The notes: generated by a model not told the origin, from the sequence alone. Numbered from the stretch's first letter, positions 43,563-56,879 are shown. The stretch is 64,000 nt of DNA from Wurfbainia villosa (GCA_025175895.1 CM046003.1:48416335-48480334), one strand, 5' to 3'. Program-made: numbers and translations.

Positions 43563-46120
43563 TGTCATGCCCCGAGGGAGTCCCCGCCAGACGAAAATCC
43601 GACAGCATCTCTCCTATACGGGTGACAATACAAATCTTGAATACAAGGCCTACACGGCCTACTATACATCAGTCAACACGACCGGAACATACCACAATAC
43701 AATATACATAATATGCGGCCTCAGGCCATCAACCAAAATAAATAAAAGATCTACAATATCGAGACCTACCCCTTCTGCCATCTGAGCAGGAACACACAAC
43801 CAAAACATATCGAATACAAGTCCAAATAAAAGTACAAAACACCAGTCCTACACATGTCCTCTAATCAATGTCAATGAACCATAACCATAAGACCCAAAGT
43901 AAGACCAATTCGACGAGGGGGATTGGCAGCTGGACTCTCCTGGCAGTTTCAACCTGAAATAGATGTAAAGCAACGGGGTAAGTTCAATGAACTCAGCGGA
44001 TATCAAGTCGACATGCATAGTAAGCTATATCTAACAATAATAGTAATGTCAGTACAGTCTTCTGATCAATAATAGAAAAAATGTAAGGAAAAGCTGTAGA
44101 AAAATTGTACATATCTGAATCTCCTATCCTGACATAGGAGTACGAGCCATACTAGCAAAAATAAGGTCGTCAGACCAAATACAAAATGTATCCTGTATGC
44201 ATGTCAATCATATGCAACATCCAAGGCAACAATCAAAATGCAGCAAACACAATACAAATGTTATCCATGCAAAATGCATGCGATGCAAATGACATGGTCA
44301 CCCCTGACGCCAGTCAGCCGCCTCACACGCGATGGTGAAGCCGAGTGGGTAGGGCTATGACAACTGTGCACTCTGTCATCACTGCTCCTGAGTGACCGAG
44401 TGGACAGGATGCTGTCAGAGTACACCTATCCTCCTGCCCCAAACAGAGTGGGGGAGCAAAGCTCTCATCTCTCGGTGTCATAGACCAGAGGAGAGATCCC
44501 TGTCCACTACCACGCTGCCTCATCGCTACCTATGAGTGGACCAGCGGAGTCTGACAGAGCAACTGCACACACCCTCCTGATGTACCACTAACCCATGAGT
44601 GGAAGCGTGTGCAGACCATGTAACTGGTTGCGGGCTCAACTACAAAGGAACCCCATCCAGCCAGCATGCAATCATGCAAGATGGTGTATGATACTAAAGT
44701 ATGTAATACCAACTAAAATACATATCCAAATAATATACATAACCAATAAGTACATATCAATAATCCAAGTAAAACAGGGAAGATATAACTATAAACTGAT
44801 CCAATGCATGTATCAAGTAGGCACAATAACATACAAGGCAGATAAACATGAAAATTATTGCAAGCTATAACTAACTAGCATATCAACATGACTATATCAA
44901 AAAGATAAGTCAAAATACCCACCTGCTATGAAGAATACCAAGTGTCTCTATGCTCGTGGACATGTCTCGTGATCGAAACTTGATACAAAGACTTATCTGA
45001 GAAGCACCACATCCAAAGGCAGTCCTGAATCAAAGTCCTGCAATTAACATACAACCATTGACAAGTTCCATCATAAGTCCAACGATGGTATCAAATCCCA
45101 AATCGAACCTAAATCCTGATTAGCTAACCGAACGATCTAATATTTTAAGATGAACGAACTCATAAATTAACCAATCTACTATTCTCTTATAAGTTGTAAT
45201 TTACTACTACATCTATAATTGCAAAGGCTAATTCCATAACAGTGAGATCTAAGCTTACCTTAGTTTCCCTTTTTCCCCGGCAACAACATTAAGACAACAA
45301 CGTAGATCTTTCCTATCTGAGCTCGTTGCTGCTTGCATCGATGGAGGGCGGCAATGAGAGAGAGCACCAAGAAGAGAAGGCGGCGAGAACAAGTCGACAG
45401 TGGATGAAGGAGAGGCGAAAACTCTCACTGTCGTTGGGTTCAACGACCACGGCAAGAACAAGATCATTGGAGCTTAATGTCGGCGGCAACAAATTTGAGA
45501 CGGTGCGGCGAAAATGGGAGCTGAGAGGAAGTCGCGATGGGGCAACGGTGATCTAGGAAAGGAACAGGAGGTGGTGGTGACTGGCCTCGGACAAACCTCG
45601 CGGCGGCGGAGGCTAACCGCGGATGGGGGCGGCGAGCACACAGAAGCCGCGGATGCTGGCCGTGTGCGCGCGATACACGGGGCGACGACTGGCTGGTGCT
45701 GCGATCGCCCATGGAAGGAGGCGGCGACGGTGAGGCCGCGAGCAAGCGATCGACTCAAGTGAGGGCGGCGCGCAGGGAGGACGATGGCAAAGGCGTCAGG
45801 GTGGTTGCAGACACGAGGAGAAAACCGTAAGAAAAAGGGCGTCGGGCGCGAAGGGGAAAGAAAAATCGGGGGAATTCGGAAGTTAAAAACCTATATTTAT
45901 AACCTAGGTTATTTAACCCCATTAACTAGTCTAAACAAGCCCCTTTAAAAGCCTGTTTTTTTCTTATCCCCGTAATTATCTCGTATAGGCCCCGTTTAAA
46001 TCCAGAAAAATTCTAGAAAAAATCCTAAAATTCTCCAAAAATCCTGAAATAATTCCAAAGATTATTTTTCCTAAATTTTGGCCTTTTAATTTAGTATTTT
46101 TAAATTTTCCGTATATAACA
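43563..46120 (-). repeat. 3' LTR of H
   Basis: 2558 bp. In minus sense it holds TATAAATATAGG (45892-45903), a GC-rich block (45255-45860) with shadow frames, the conserved CTGAGTTCATTGAACTTACC segment (about 43983-44003), and CCGAGTGG repeats (44330-44600). The tract TTTTATTAGTGGGGGAGAA (46121-46139, minus sense) adjoins it and serves as the polypurine tract. Confidence 0.88.
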
Positions 46121-46159
46121 TTCTCCCCCACTAATAAAAATTTGGTCCCTAAATTTCCT

Positions 46160-47306
46160 ACTCAAATGCATGAGTAAGAGATACCACAAGTACTAAAAAT
46201 ATAAATTTCACGCACCTTAAGTAAACAAGTGAGGATATTGAGCTCTGATCTTTTCCTCAAGCTCCCAAATAGCCTCCTCATCAGTGTGGTGACTCCACCG
46301 GACTTTGACAAGTCGCACAACCTTATTCCGCAACTGTCGTTCTTTGTGATCCAGAATCCGTACCGAAACCTATTCGTAAGTAGCATCAGGTTGAATGGAA
46401 CCTGACACATCTGACAGAATATGTGTAGAGTCTGACACATACTTCCTCAACATAGACACATGAAACACATCGTGGATACCAGCCAAGGACGGTGGTAGCG
46501 CTAGGCGGTAAGCGACTGCTCCGATCCTCTCCAAAATCTCGAAAGGCTCAATGTACCTTGGAGCTAGCTTACCACGGAGGACAAAACTCTTCACCCCCTT
46601 TCGTGGGTGAGACTCCCAGGAATACATGATCACCAATAGAGAACTCCAGAGGTCTCCTTCTCCGATCTGCATAACTCTTCTGACGATCCTGCGCCTCTGC
46701 CATCCTACGTCTGATAGTACGGACCAACTCTGCCTCATGCTGAGCTCTTTGGGGTCCTAGCAACTGGGTCTCCCCAACCTCCTCTCAGAGGGTGGGTGTA
46801 CGACACTGTCTACCATACAATGCTTTAAACGGGGTCATTTGGATAGTCGAATGATAGCTGTTGTTGTAGGCGAATTCCACTAATGGCAAGTGGTCCTCCC
46901 AGTTGTCCCCGAAAACCATAACACAGAACCTCAGCAAATCCTCTAGAGTCTGAATGGTCCGCTCAGACTGTCCATCTGTCTGCGGATGGAATGCAGTATT
47001 AAAACGAAGCTGTGTGTCTAAGGCCTGCTGCAGACTCTGCCAGAACCGAGACATGAACCGGGGATCTTTATCTGATATAATGCTCAAAGGAACATCATGT
47101 CATCTGATGATATCCCGCCAATATAACTCTGTCAAACGATCTAAAGAGTCGGTCTTCCAAATCGTTAAGAAGTGCACGGATTTGATTAGTCGATCAATGA
47201 CTACCCAAATCGCGTCATGGCCTTGATGTGTCCTAAGCAAACCCACCACAAAATCCATAATGATATGCTTCCACTTCCATTCCGGAATCGGAATTTCCTG
47301 AAGCAT
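46160..47306 (-). pseudogene. Ty3/gypsy integrase with C-terminal region (H)
   Basis: Three frames make up the domain. 47100-47306 has WKWKHIIMDFVVGL (first catalytic Asp). 46785-47087 opens MSIISDKDPRFMS (second Asp) and holds FNTAFHPQTDGQSERTIQTL (catalytic Glu) and PLVEFAYNNSYHST. After a stop near 46783 and a frameshift near 46610 come RTIRRRMAEAQDRQKSYADR, APRYIEPFEILERIG and VFHVSMLRKYV, and a further out-of-frame LVKVRWSHHTDEEAIWELE, resembling the C-terminal tail of Tekay-type integrases. The enzyme would insert cDNA into chromatin. The catalytic triad is kept but the frame is broken. Confidence 0.88.
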
Positions 47307-48541
47307 CTCTTCCTTAAACTAATGCAACTCCGAAAACCACTATCCTCCTCGAAGTCAGAGATGGGGAATTATCTTTTCATAAGAGAAGTCCATCTACCGT
47401 CCAAAATACACTCCACCACACACCCTGTAAGTGCATGAGAGGCTATCGCAACCAAACTTCCTTATTACAACCGTTTATGTTCCAGCTACTCTATAGTAGT
47501 TATCTAGTAGCTAGCCAAAACCCCATAAGTATTCCTGCTCTTCACCTCTACAAAACAACATAATCACTGCTAAGTCCACGTATATATATGACTTATCTCG
47601 TAGTTCTTTAACTGTCGTAAGCTTAGGATACGTCTTATTCTATAGCATCGGAATCGCTCCGATCCCCGAAATGATGCATCCATGTACACTACCCTTCCTT
47701 CCACACCAGCATGATTAATCAACACTGGCATATAAGTCAATCATCGTCTGAGCCCTGAAACTAGTTTCACAAGCTTCAGACCAAGTAAATTCCATCACCT
47801 TCCTGGTCCAACCAGTCAGCGATGTAGTACTGCTAGAGCATCCTATCCATATCTATGGTAATAATCATATCAATACCGGAAAAACCACCATCTACGGTGG
47901 CCGAGTGCATAACTCTAACTACTACCATCAACAGTGGCCAAGTTACACAACTCCAACTACCACAACTGATCCAATCGTGTCCAGAATACACGACTTCCCA
48001 AATCCCTGGATGACTAAGTCATCAATAAGTCTAATAAGATAATCATAAGCTCATACAATTCATACCAAGTATGAAATTGTCGTCGCTATACAACTGCATT
48101 CTCTTTACTCTAGGCTGATGATATAACAATCATCACAACGACAATGATAATTGTATGACACCATGTCACTACAATATCAACCCATCAGCCATAGATCAAT
48201 CTTAGAGTATACACAGGTGTCCTATAGCTGATCTAAATAGATCCTCTATCCACAATGAAGGATATTCATTTTCTTCCGCAACTACCGCATTCTATCATCG
48301 ATAATCGATGCATAATCTCAAAGGTCCATCTCTCTTTTAACAAAGAATTTCGGATCTTCTCTAGAAAAATACTGGGACAGATAAATATCCCATCCAAAAC
48401 CTCCTATAATAAGGTAAAATGATCTTTCATCATCTTGACCAGTGTAGGCATACACGCCTTATCCATAACCAAATCACTATTAGTAGGGACTGATATTCTC
48501 TGAGGGTTTACTCCTTGTCCTTCAAATTGGTGGCTAGCATT
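47307..48541 (-). pseudogene. gypsy reverse transcriptase remnant (H)
   Basis: No open frame, but the minus strand at about 48160-48360 reads LRLCIDYR, then EYPS...EDLF and KIDLWLMG, recognisable as MRLCIDYRELN...KYPLPRIDDLFDQLQG...FSKIDLRSGYHQ of gypsy reverse transcriptase. From there to the integrase only about 0.85 kb remains, too short for the rest of reverse transcriptase and RNase H, so a deletion is likely. CCACCATCTACGGTGGCCG words near 47890 look like foreign repeat sequence. Confidence 0.7.
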
Positions 48542-50036
48542 GTAGAGGATCGATTACGGCCGACTAGAGGGGGGTGAATAGCCCTCATTCGTTGGATGTC
48601 GTAATTCGTTCGTTCTTCTTGCGTTGCTTGTCTACGATTATCGTTAGCGCGGCGGAATAACAATAATAATGAAACTAACAACAATACACAATCACACAAC
48701 ACAAGATATACGTGGTTCGGAACCGAATGGTTCCTACTCCACGGGCGAGCTCACCGAGCTCTAGTTATGCGCATGACACTAACTATAACACTCCTTCTCG
48801 ACAACACATTGGAGGTGGAGAAACCTCTCACAAGCAATTACAATGCAATATAGAAATACAAGCAAATACACAAATACAATACAAAAGAAAACTTTCACCG
48901 ATTGCTTTGATCGCTTTGCTTGTTGCTTGCTTTGATTGGCTCTTGAAGGACTGGAATGCAGCAGCAATTCCCCTCCAATAGCTCCACAAAAGACTTGGCG
49001 AAATCCTCCAACTCGTGCTCCATTTATAACCTGCATCAAGCTGTTTCGCTAGCGATGATCGCCAAAAGGCTCACCAATCGCCTCGTAGTCATTGTCTCAC
49101 AACGGCGGATCCACGTCGGACAAGTTCCAACGGATCACCTACTACCGATCGATGATGCCCATCACGATCGGTGACCCAAGATCGATCGCCTGGGCCACGG
49201 AGCTCGTGATCGCGACACTCCCATCACGATCGCCATCTCGGCCGATCATTGCCGACTTCGGCCGATCAGCCATATCCATGGCAGTCGACTGCCAAGCACA
49301 AAACCCTAGCCTTACACCAGTCGAACTCTAGTCGACTTGGATCAGTCGAACCGGCACCTATGCCAGTCGACTGATGTCGGGCAACACCTCAAACACCAAG
49401 TTGTTTGAGCATCCGACCGTCGGGTAAACCCTCAAACATCAAGTTTGAGCCTCCGATACTCAGTCTTAGCCACTTGGCCAAGTCCACCTTATCCCTCATG
49501 GAGTTCCCCACCAAAGCTCTCTTCCCTCGGCCTACGTCCCTCGGATGCGCCAAGCGCACGGCTTTGCAACGCCATCCTTCGTGTCTTATGCCCTAGAAGT
49601 ATGCTTCCCTTTGGGCTCACTCCATTCGCTCCCCGTCCGGCGGTCCCTCGGATGCACCAAGCGCACGGCTTCGCAATGTCATCCTTCACCGACTCAAGGA
49701 CCCCGAGCCTAGTGAACTTACCAAGTCCTTAAGACTTCCCATATGCACCAAGCGCACGGCTTCACAATGCTTTGGATTTCCCATGCCAAGCACCAAGTGC
49801 ACGGCTTCGCAATGCTTTGGACTTTACCATGCCAAGGCTTCCCCCTTGGACTTCCACACCAAGCTCCATGCTTGGATTTTCCATGCCAACCCCATGTTGG
49901 ACTTTCCCACACCAAGCTCCATGCTTGGATTTTCCATGCCAACACCATGTTGGACTTTCCCATGACAATCCCATGTCATGAGCTTTGTCTATCATCAAAA
50001 TACCATCAAGGTACTGCTGGGCCGATTGCACCAACA
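48542..50036 (-). mobile_element. solo LTR I (C-type family)
   Basis: 1495 bp, with duplications AGCAT at 48537-48541 and 50037-50041. The plus strand reads TGTAGAGGATCGATTACGGC at the start and GATTGCACCAACA at the end. It has the CTAGAGGGGGGTGAATAGCC mark, a TATA-like box on the minus strand (49023-49030), a GATCG-rich block (49050-49265), palindromes at 49282 and 49363, CCAAGCGCACGGCTTCGC repeats (49548-49810) and the TTGGACTT minisatellite (49740-49975). It is inserted in the reverse transcriptase region of H. Confidence 0.92.
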
Positions 50037-50041
50037 AGCAT

Positions 50042-52800
50042 GTCAAATCTCTAGCTTCCTAATTCAACATCAGTCGGCACCTCTAAAGAGTCCGTACTTC
50101 TGAAATCATCATTAGGCTCCGCAAGGTCAATACGTCATCAACCTCGTCCCCGACCATGAGTAGGGGCAATTTCACTAAGTCAATATTTTTCCTAACCACT
50201 AAAGTACAGTAACCACTAAAGACAATACTTTTCCTATAGCTCAGAGATATCCTTCAGCTTGCCTGGTCCCAAAACACGAGAACTCCCAAAAATCCAAGGA
50301 AAAGAAAATCCTCGAAACACAAAACCCGCAAACCAAAATCGCAAACCAATAAAATTGTCACTTCCTGGGGGTATATTCGTCATCCAAATGACAGAGAAGC
50401 CCCTTAGTGACAATATTCCGAAATACATAGACCAGATCTGGTAAAAACCTCAAAATAATAATAGAATTACAAGTATTTTATTAACTGCATGCATGAACGA
50501 CTAACATAATCAATTAAAGTAAAATAGTTTTATGACACCAAATCAAATTGCGACTTAATCCAAAAGGCATAAACAAAATGCGATACTGATAAAGTAAATA
50601 AAGAGGCATCCCAACGATGCAGGGAGACAAGCACGGCAAGGGACTCTCTGAGCGACACGAAGGTAGGTCAACAGGACACGTCCTCCATCAGTTAACCTAG
50701 AAGATAAGTGAGGAGGGGGTAAGTACAACCACTCAGTGGATGGATAGACAATAGTGCATACTCATAATGCACATAATGGAAGTCAAAGGAAACAACTAGA
50801 GTAACCCAACCCTCAGAGTACCAACATCAGTCTGCTACTAACCTGGTCGATGGTATAACAAATATACCCGCAAAACATACCCAACCACCGCAATCTACAA
50901 GCAATGCCCATCCAAATACCATGATAAAGCCTAGTGGCTCTCGAGGAAATACAAAGGGAACTCTCTATGAGCTACCGCGAACGGAACTCGTGGGTCAACA
51001 ATCAATATACTAAGCACTGTCTACGCGCAACTACATGCTACCACGAAGGGACTCGTGGGTAGACAGGCAATAGAAAACTCAATGTCTGCGGGCAACGACA
51101 TGCTACCACAAATGGGTCTTGTGGGCAGACAGCATATATAGATATCTAATTATTGACTGCACGCAACAGCATACTACCACTAATGGGTCGCGTAGGCAGT
51201 CAATTATCCTAGGTTGTTAAGCCTAGGGTTATCCAATACATCCAGCATAGAATGACTATCAAAATCGATAAAGATCATTGATCTACAATTAAACCCATTG
51301 AGGCGGTCAAGCGAGGGTTTCAACACCTCTAATACGAAATGTTTATCAAAGCCGGTAAAGATCATCGACTTATAAATAAATAAGTCGAGATGGTTAAGTC
51401 TAGGGTTCCAACCCTTCTAACATGATCAATTATCAAAGTCGATAAAAATCATAAGTTCAGTCCACTCATAAACACGTCGAGACGATTAATCATAGGGTTT
51501 CGTCTGAGTTAACAGGAAACGCCTATCAAAGCCAATAAGGACAACACATCTACTTACAAGACCGACAAGAGGGCTAAGCCTAAATTATATCATTTCTACC
51601 AGTTTAACCATGCATGCCACAACATGCTACCACGAACAGATCTCGTGGATACTTAAGATGTAAAGTAGCTATCTAGCTACAGACATCATACTAATCCAAT
51701 TATCACCAACTCCGAGCGGATAACGCAAGAATATAACCTTACAGTAGATTATCTCAACCATGCATGGGAGATATATTCGACCACAGATATACAAAGCAAC
51801 CATAGAGAGACTCTACTGCAGACTCTCTCTCAACTAAGAATGGGAGATATAGTAAGGATTAACCGCATCCTAACCATACGAACTCTACTAGTCCGATCAC
51901 CATATCACTGAAATAGTAAATGGATAAACATATATCATTAAGCACATCCGAGTTATTACGCCTAGGGTTCCAACACCTAGGGTTCTACTAATGTTGTTTC
52001 ATTCCTGAGATCCGCTCCTACAGAATAACCTCATCTAAGTTATTCTATCTCTATTAGTCTTAATCATGGTATCCACCGCAAAAACACATAACCATATAAA
52101 CACATAGCATGTTGTCTAATAAACGATAGCATAGTCATACTAATGGCAATCAATGGCTGAAATTAATTAGGGTATAACTAAAGGGTCATGCCAGAACAAA
52201 GTCAAGGCAATACTAAATAAAACATCAGATGTCTATATATATCCTAAACTACGTAAGCAATGTAATCATGTCATCATGCACTAGGATCTAGAGAGTCAAA
52301 GAACCTATATGTATACCTTCTACAAATTTATCCATCTTAGTCATATTATTCAACTAGTCTAATCCTGATACTAGTCCAATCCTAATACTAGTCCAAATAG
52401 TAAGAGGTAAACATCTACCAACAATATCTAATCATTTATATCACAATGATAACTAGCTATGTATAGCAGTAATAACAATTAATAACCATATTCTAACGAT
52501 AAACCAGCAACCTAAAAATCTAACAATCTAATAGATATAAGGTTAAAACAATACTAGACAAAACATGATACCATCGCATAACCAATATAAATATGCACTA
52601 AATCTAGAAATTTTTCTAGAATTTATTCACCTTTTAGCCATCTGGAGATGTCCTGTCACCGCCAATCCCCAAATTGACCTCGTCAATAATACCTCAAATT
52701 TCTGAAACATAAAAATCGTTGGAAATCCATACAACTCCGAAAATACCCCAGTTAACCTGCCAAACGAGGCAAACTCTGAAAACCCAAAGACCCTAAGGAA
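50042..52800 (-). other. degraded internal part of H with an LTR-like piece
   Basis: No protein domain is readable. Positions 50680-50730 (GAGGGGGTAAGTACAACCAC and TCAGTGG) resemble the conserved TCACC/CTGAGTT segment of gypsy LTRs. A motif CATGCTACCACGAANGGACT followed by CGTGGGTAGAC recurs five times (50972-51650). A roughly 95-bp unit with ATCAAAGTCGATAAAGATCA occurs about four times (51250-51545). I suspect an old minus-sense LTR (about 50358-52706), but its ends and duplication are not convincing. Confidence 0.45.
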
Positions 52801-52810
52801 CTTGGAACCT

Positions 52811-52824
52811 AGGCTCTAATACCA
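52811..52824 (-). promoter_or_regulatory. primer binding site of H
   Basis: The minus strand reads TGGTATTAGAGCCT, one transition from TGGTATCAGAGCC, beginning seven bases after the 5' LTR end. Confidence 0.8.
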
Positions 52825-52831
52825 AATAAAT

Positions 52832-55353
52832 TGTCACACCCCGAGGGAGTCCCCGCCAGATGAAAATCCGACAGCATCTCTCCTATACGGGTGACAATAT
52901 AAATCTTGAATACAAGGCCTACACGGCCTACTATACATCCGTCAACACGACCGGAACATACCACAATACAATATACATAATATGCAGCCTCAGGCCATCA
53001 ACCAAAATAAATAAAAGATCTACAACATCGAGACCTACCCCTTCTGCCATCTGAGCAGGAACGCACAACCAAAACATATCGAATACAAGTCCAAATAAAA
53101 GTCTAAAACACCAGTCCTACACATGTCCTCTAATCAATGTCAATGAACCATAACCATAAGACCCAAAGTAAGACCAATTCGATGAGGGGGATTGGCAGCT
53201 GGACTCTCCTGGCAGTTTCAACCTGAAATAGATGTAAAGCAACGGGGTAAGTTCAACAAACTCAGTGGATATCAAGTCGATATGCATAGTAAGCTATATC
53301 TAACAATAATAGTCATGTCAGTACAGTCTCCTGATCAATAATAGCAAAAATGTAAGGAAAAGTTGCGGAAAGACTGTACATACCTGAATCTCCTATCCTG
53401 ACATAGGAGTATGAGCCATACTAGCAGAAATAAGGTCGTCAGACCAAATACAAAATGTATCCTGTATGCATGTCAATCATATGCAACATCCAAGGCAGCA
53501 ATCAAAATGCAGCAAACACAATACAAATGTTATCCATGCAAAATGCATGCGATGCAAATGACATGGTCACCCCTGACACCAGTCAGCCGCCTCACAAGCG
53601 ATGGTGAAGCCGAGTGGGTAGGGCTATGATAACTGTGCACTCTGTCATCACTGCTACTGAGTGACCGAGTGGACAGGATGTTGTCGGAGTACACCTATCC
53701 TCCTGCCCCAAATAGAGTGGGTGAGCAAAGCTCTCATCTCCCGGTGTCGTAGACCAGAGGAGGGATCCTTGCCCGCTACCATGCTGCCTCATCGCTACCC
53801 ATGAGCGGACCAGCGGAGCCTGACAGAGCAATTGCACACACCCTCCTGATGTACCACTAACCCATGAGTGGCAATGTGTGTAGACCATGTAACTGGCTGC
53901 GGACTCAACTACAAAGGAATCCCGTCCAGCCAGCATACAATCATGCAAGATGATGCATGATACTAAAGCATGTAATACCAACTAAAATACATATCGAATA
54001 ATATGCACAATCAATAAGTACATATCAATAATCCAAGTAAAACAGGGAAGATATAACTATAAACTGATCCAATGCATGTATCAAGTAGGCACAATAACAT
54101 ACAAGGCAGATAAACATGAAAATTATTGCAAGCTATAACTAACTAGCATATCAACATGACTATATGAAAAAGATAAGTCAAAATACCCGCCTGCTATGAA
54201 GAATACAAAGTGTCTCTATGCTCGTGGACCTGTCTCGTGATCGAAACTTGATACGAAGACTTATCCGAGAAGCACCACATCCAAAAGACAGTCCTGAATC
54301 AAAGTCCTGCAATTAACATACAACCATTGACAAGTTCCATCATAAGTCCAACGATGGTATCAAATCCCAAATCGAACCTAAATCCTGATTAGCTAACCGA
54401 ACGATCTAATATTTTAAGATGAACGAACTCATAAATTAACCAATCTACCATTCTCTTATAAGTTATAATTTACTACTACATCTGTAATTGCAAAGGCTAA
54501 TTCCATAACAGTGAGATCTAAGCTTACCTTAGTTTCCCTTTTTCCCCGGCAACAACATTAAGACAACAATGTAGATCTTTTCTATCTGAGCTCGTTGCTG
54601 CTTGCATCGATGGAGGGCGGCAACGAGAGAGAGCACCAAGAAGAGAAGGCGGCGAGAACAAGTCGACAGTGGCTGAAGGAGAGGCGAAAATTCTCAATGT
54701 CGTTGGGTTCAACGACCACGGCAAGAACAAGATCATTGGAGCTTACTGTCGGCGGCAACAAATCTGAGATGGTGCGGTGAAAATGGGAGCTGAGAGGAAG
54801 TTGCGATGGGGCGATGGTGATCTAGGAAAGGAGCAGGAGGTGGCGGTGACTGGCCTCGGACAAACCTCACGGCGGCGAAGGCTGACCACGGATGGGGGCG
54901 GCGAGCGCATGAAAGTCGCAGCTGCTGGTCGTGTGCGCGCGACGCATGGGTCAACGGTTGGCTGGTGCTACGATCGCCCATGGAAGGAGGTGGCGACGGT
55001 GAGGCCGCAAGCAAGCGATCGGCTCAAGTGAGGGTGGCGCGCGGGGTGGTTGCAGACGCGAGGAGAAAACCGTAAGGAAAAGGGCGTCGGGCACGGAGGG
55101 GAAAGAAAAATCGGGGGAATTCGGAAGTTAAAAACCTAGATTTATAACCTAGGTTATTTAACCTCATTAACTAGTCTAAACAAGCCCCTTTAAAAGCATG
55201 TTTTTTTTTATCCCCGTAATTATCTCGTACAGGTCCCGTTTAAATCCAGAAAAATTCCTAAAATTCTCCAAAAATCCCGAAATAATTCCTAGGATTATTT
55301 TTCCAAAAATTTTGCCTTTTAATTTATTATTTTTAAATTTTTCGTATTTAACA
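52832..55353 (-). repeat. 5' LTR of H
   Basis: 2522 bp, close to the 3' copy (43563-46120) throughout, with scattered substitutions and short deletions (for example near 55035 and 55255). It has TATAAATC on the minus strand (about 55139-55147). Its GC-rich block (54524-55085) gives the same overlapping shadow frames as the 3' LTR. Confidence 0.88.
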
Positions 55354-55890
55354 TCCGGTGCTTCTTAGGGCACCGTCTTGCCGTCCCAGCCATCGAGCTT
55401 TCTCTTAAGGTTTGGACATGTCTTTCCTTTTATAGGAGTGAAGCCAACTTTCCTTAAATTCCCATGAAACCCTGATTTGCCTTAAGTTGGGCTGACACCA
55501 CACGACCGTGTGGAATCCACATGGTCGCCCGTGTGGCACATTGAAAATCATGCTGTGATTCTAGAATCGGGATTAGGCATAGCCGTGTGAGATTCACACG
55601 GCTCGGCTGTGTCTTCCTCTAGAGCTTCATGCGATCATCATCTTATGATCTGAAGCATGCCCGTGTTTTGGGAACACAGCCAGAGCATGCTTGCCTCCCT
55701 TGGCCTCCAATTATGTGCCAATTTACCTCCAAAATGTCGTCCTACACATAAAAACAACAAAAGCAGCTCTCTGAACTAGGAAATAGTAAATGAATGTGAA
55801 ACAAGGAAGAATATGCATGAAACAAGTATAAAATGCAATGAGATGTGTGCTAAAACTACTCCTAAAATCATATATGATTTGCACGCATCA
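55354..55890 (-). repeat. 3' LTR of J, second part
   Basis: It resumes with TCCGGTGCTTCTTAGGGCAC (compare 62210) and ends GCACGCATCA. The minus-strand TATAAAAGG is near 55429-55437. ACCGTGTGGAATCCAC-type palindromes follow upstream of it (55504-55610). Confidence 0.88.
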
Positions 55891-55905
55891 AAATCCCCCA
55901 GACTT
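55891..55905 (-). promoter_or_regulatory. polypurine tract of J
   Basis: The minus strand reads AGTCTGGGGGATTTT, directly before the LTR start TGATGCG. Confidence 0.75.
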
Positions 55906-56879
55906 AGATCTTTGCTTGTTCTCAAGCAAACCTCAGTGCCATGAAATTTAAAGGCATTGTTCCCATACTTAGCAGGTTAACTAAAATTATTAAGTGGTAT
56001 TTTCAATCAAAGCAAATAGATATGTTCTAAAAGTTCACTAGGTTAACTTTTCGTGCATGTGATAAGAGAATTTCCTAAGGGAGACACATTTCATCTTGAG
56101 TTAAGTCATCATCCTATAGCTTTCCTAGAGTCTCTAACTTTTAGGCACTTATTTGCCCTAAGCAAGGGTCGTTCCCTAGAATTAGTATAAAGTCTCAAAA
56201 GCGTACTCGGTATTGAGAAAAATTGGTAGGTATTTTTCCAGTAACCTAACTCGATCTCAAAGGGGCACCTAGCCATTTCCACCCACAACAACTATTTTTT
56301 AACTCTCATTTTTTTCTTTTCTTTTTCCCTTTTTATTTTATTTTATCATCCTTACTAGCACTCCGATTTTTCCGAATGGGTTTACACAATCCAAGCATCT
56401 CCATAACTAAAATGCTAAATCTAAAGTCATCTATAGATTCCAAAGTACTAGTCTACTAGGATGAATCATAACTACGTACGTACTAGATTCTCCCTTTCAG
56501 AATATTCGATGAGTGTAGGTGAAAAATAAAATCTAACAAGTGAAAATCTAGAACATCCATCAAAGCATCCAAAAATAAAGTACCACAAGATAAATGAAGT
56601 TAAGCTATCTATGGCATGGAAACATATCGTAAAGATTTTTGAAAACATCACTGAGGCAGTTTGAAGTGACCAACAACTAAGCGTTGAAAGATACCTAAAC
56701 ACTATATGCATGAACAAATAAATGCAAATAATCTAAAACTAAACCTAGATGTCAAGAAAAACTAACACTAGCAGAAGAGCTTATCAAAACTTGGGTCTCC
56801 CCCAGACTTAAATGAAACTGTACCTCTAGCGTGGCGGTCGAGGTGGGAAGTTTGACAGTCTAGGCATGTCGGGCTCTTG
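55906..56879 (-). other. non-coding 3' region of J
   Basis: About 1 kb between the second ORF and the polypurine tract, AT-rich, with a pyrimidine run at 56300-56345. No frame with a recognisable domain; the frames at 56109-56291 and 56472-56717 look random. Confidence 0.55.

Larger units (their letters stand above)
43563..55353 (-). mobile_element. Tekay/Del-like Ty3/gypsy element H, decayed, carrying I
   Basis: 11.8 kb. LTR termini are TGTCA...TTTAACA/TATAACA, and flanks are TCCAA (43558-43562) and TCCGG (55354-55358), explained as a 5-bp TCCGG duplication with two G-to-A changes. In minus sense: 5' LTR (55353-52832), primer site (52824-52811), degraded gag/pol region, integrase, purine-rich tract, 3' LTR (46120-43563). 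A solo LTR (I) lies within, and 50440-52700 is another LTR-like piece. The lineage is inferred from the integrase C-terminal region and LTR length. Confidence 0.85.

Noticed and set aside
43486..43785. 99-residue plus-strand frame across the J/H junction
   Set aside because: It spans the LTR boundary of H, so it cannot be an ancestral gene; the twin frame at 52860-53054 is in the other H LTR.
45255..45762. Frames in the H LTR (and copies at 54524-55031)
   Set aside because: Present in both LTRs of H, overlapping on both strands, Ser/Pro/Arg low complexity.
50234..50428. 64-residue minus-strand frame rich in Phe/Gly
   Set aside because: Isolated, no family resemblance, inside degraded H sequence next to an LTR-like repeat region.
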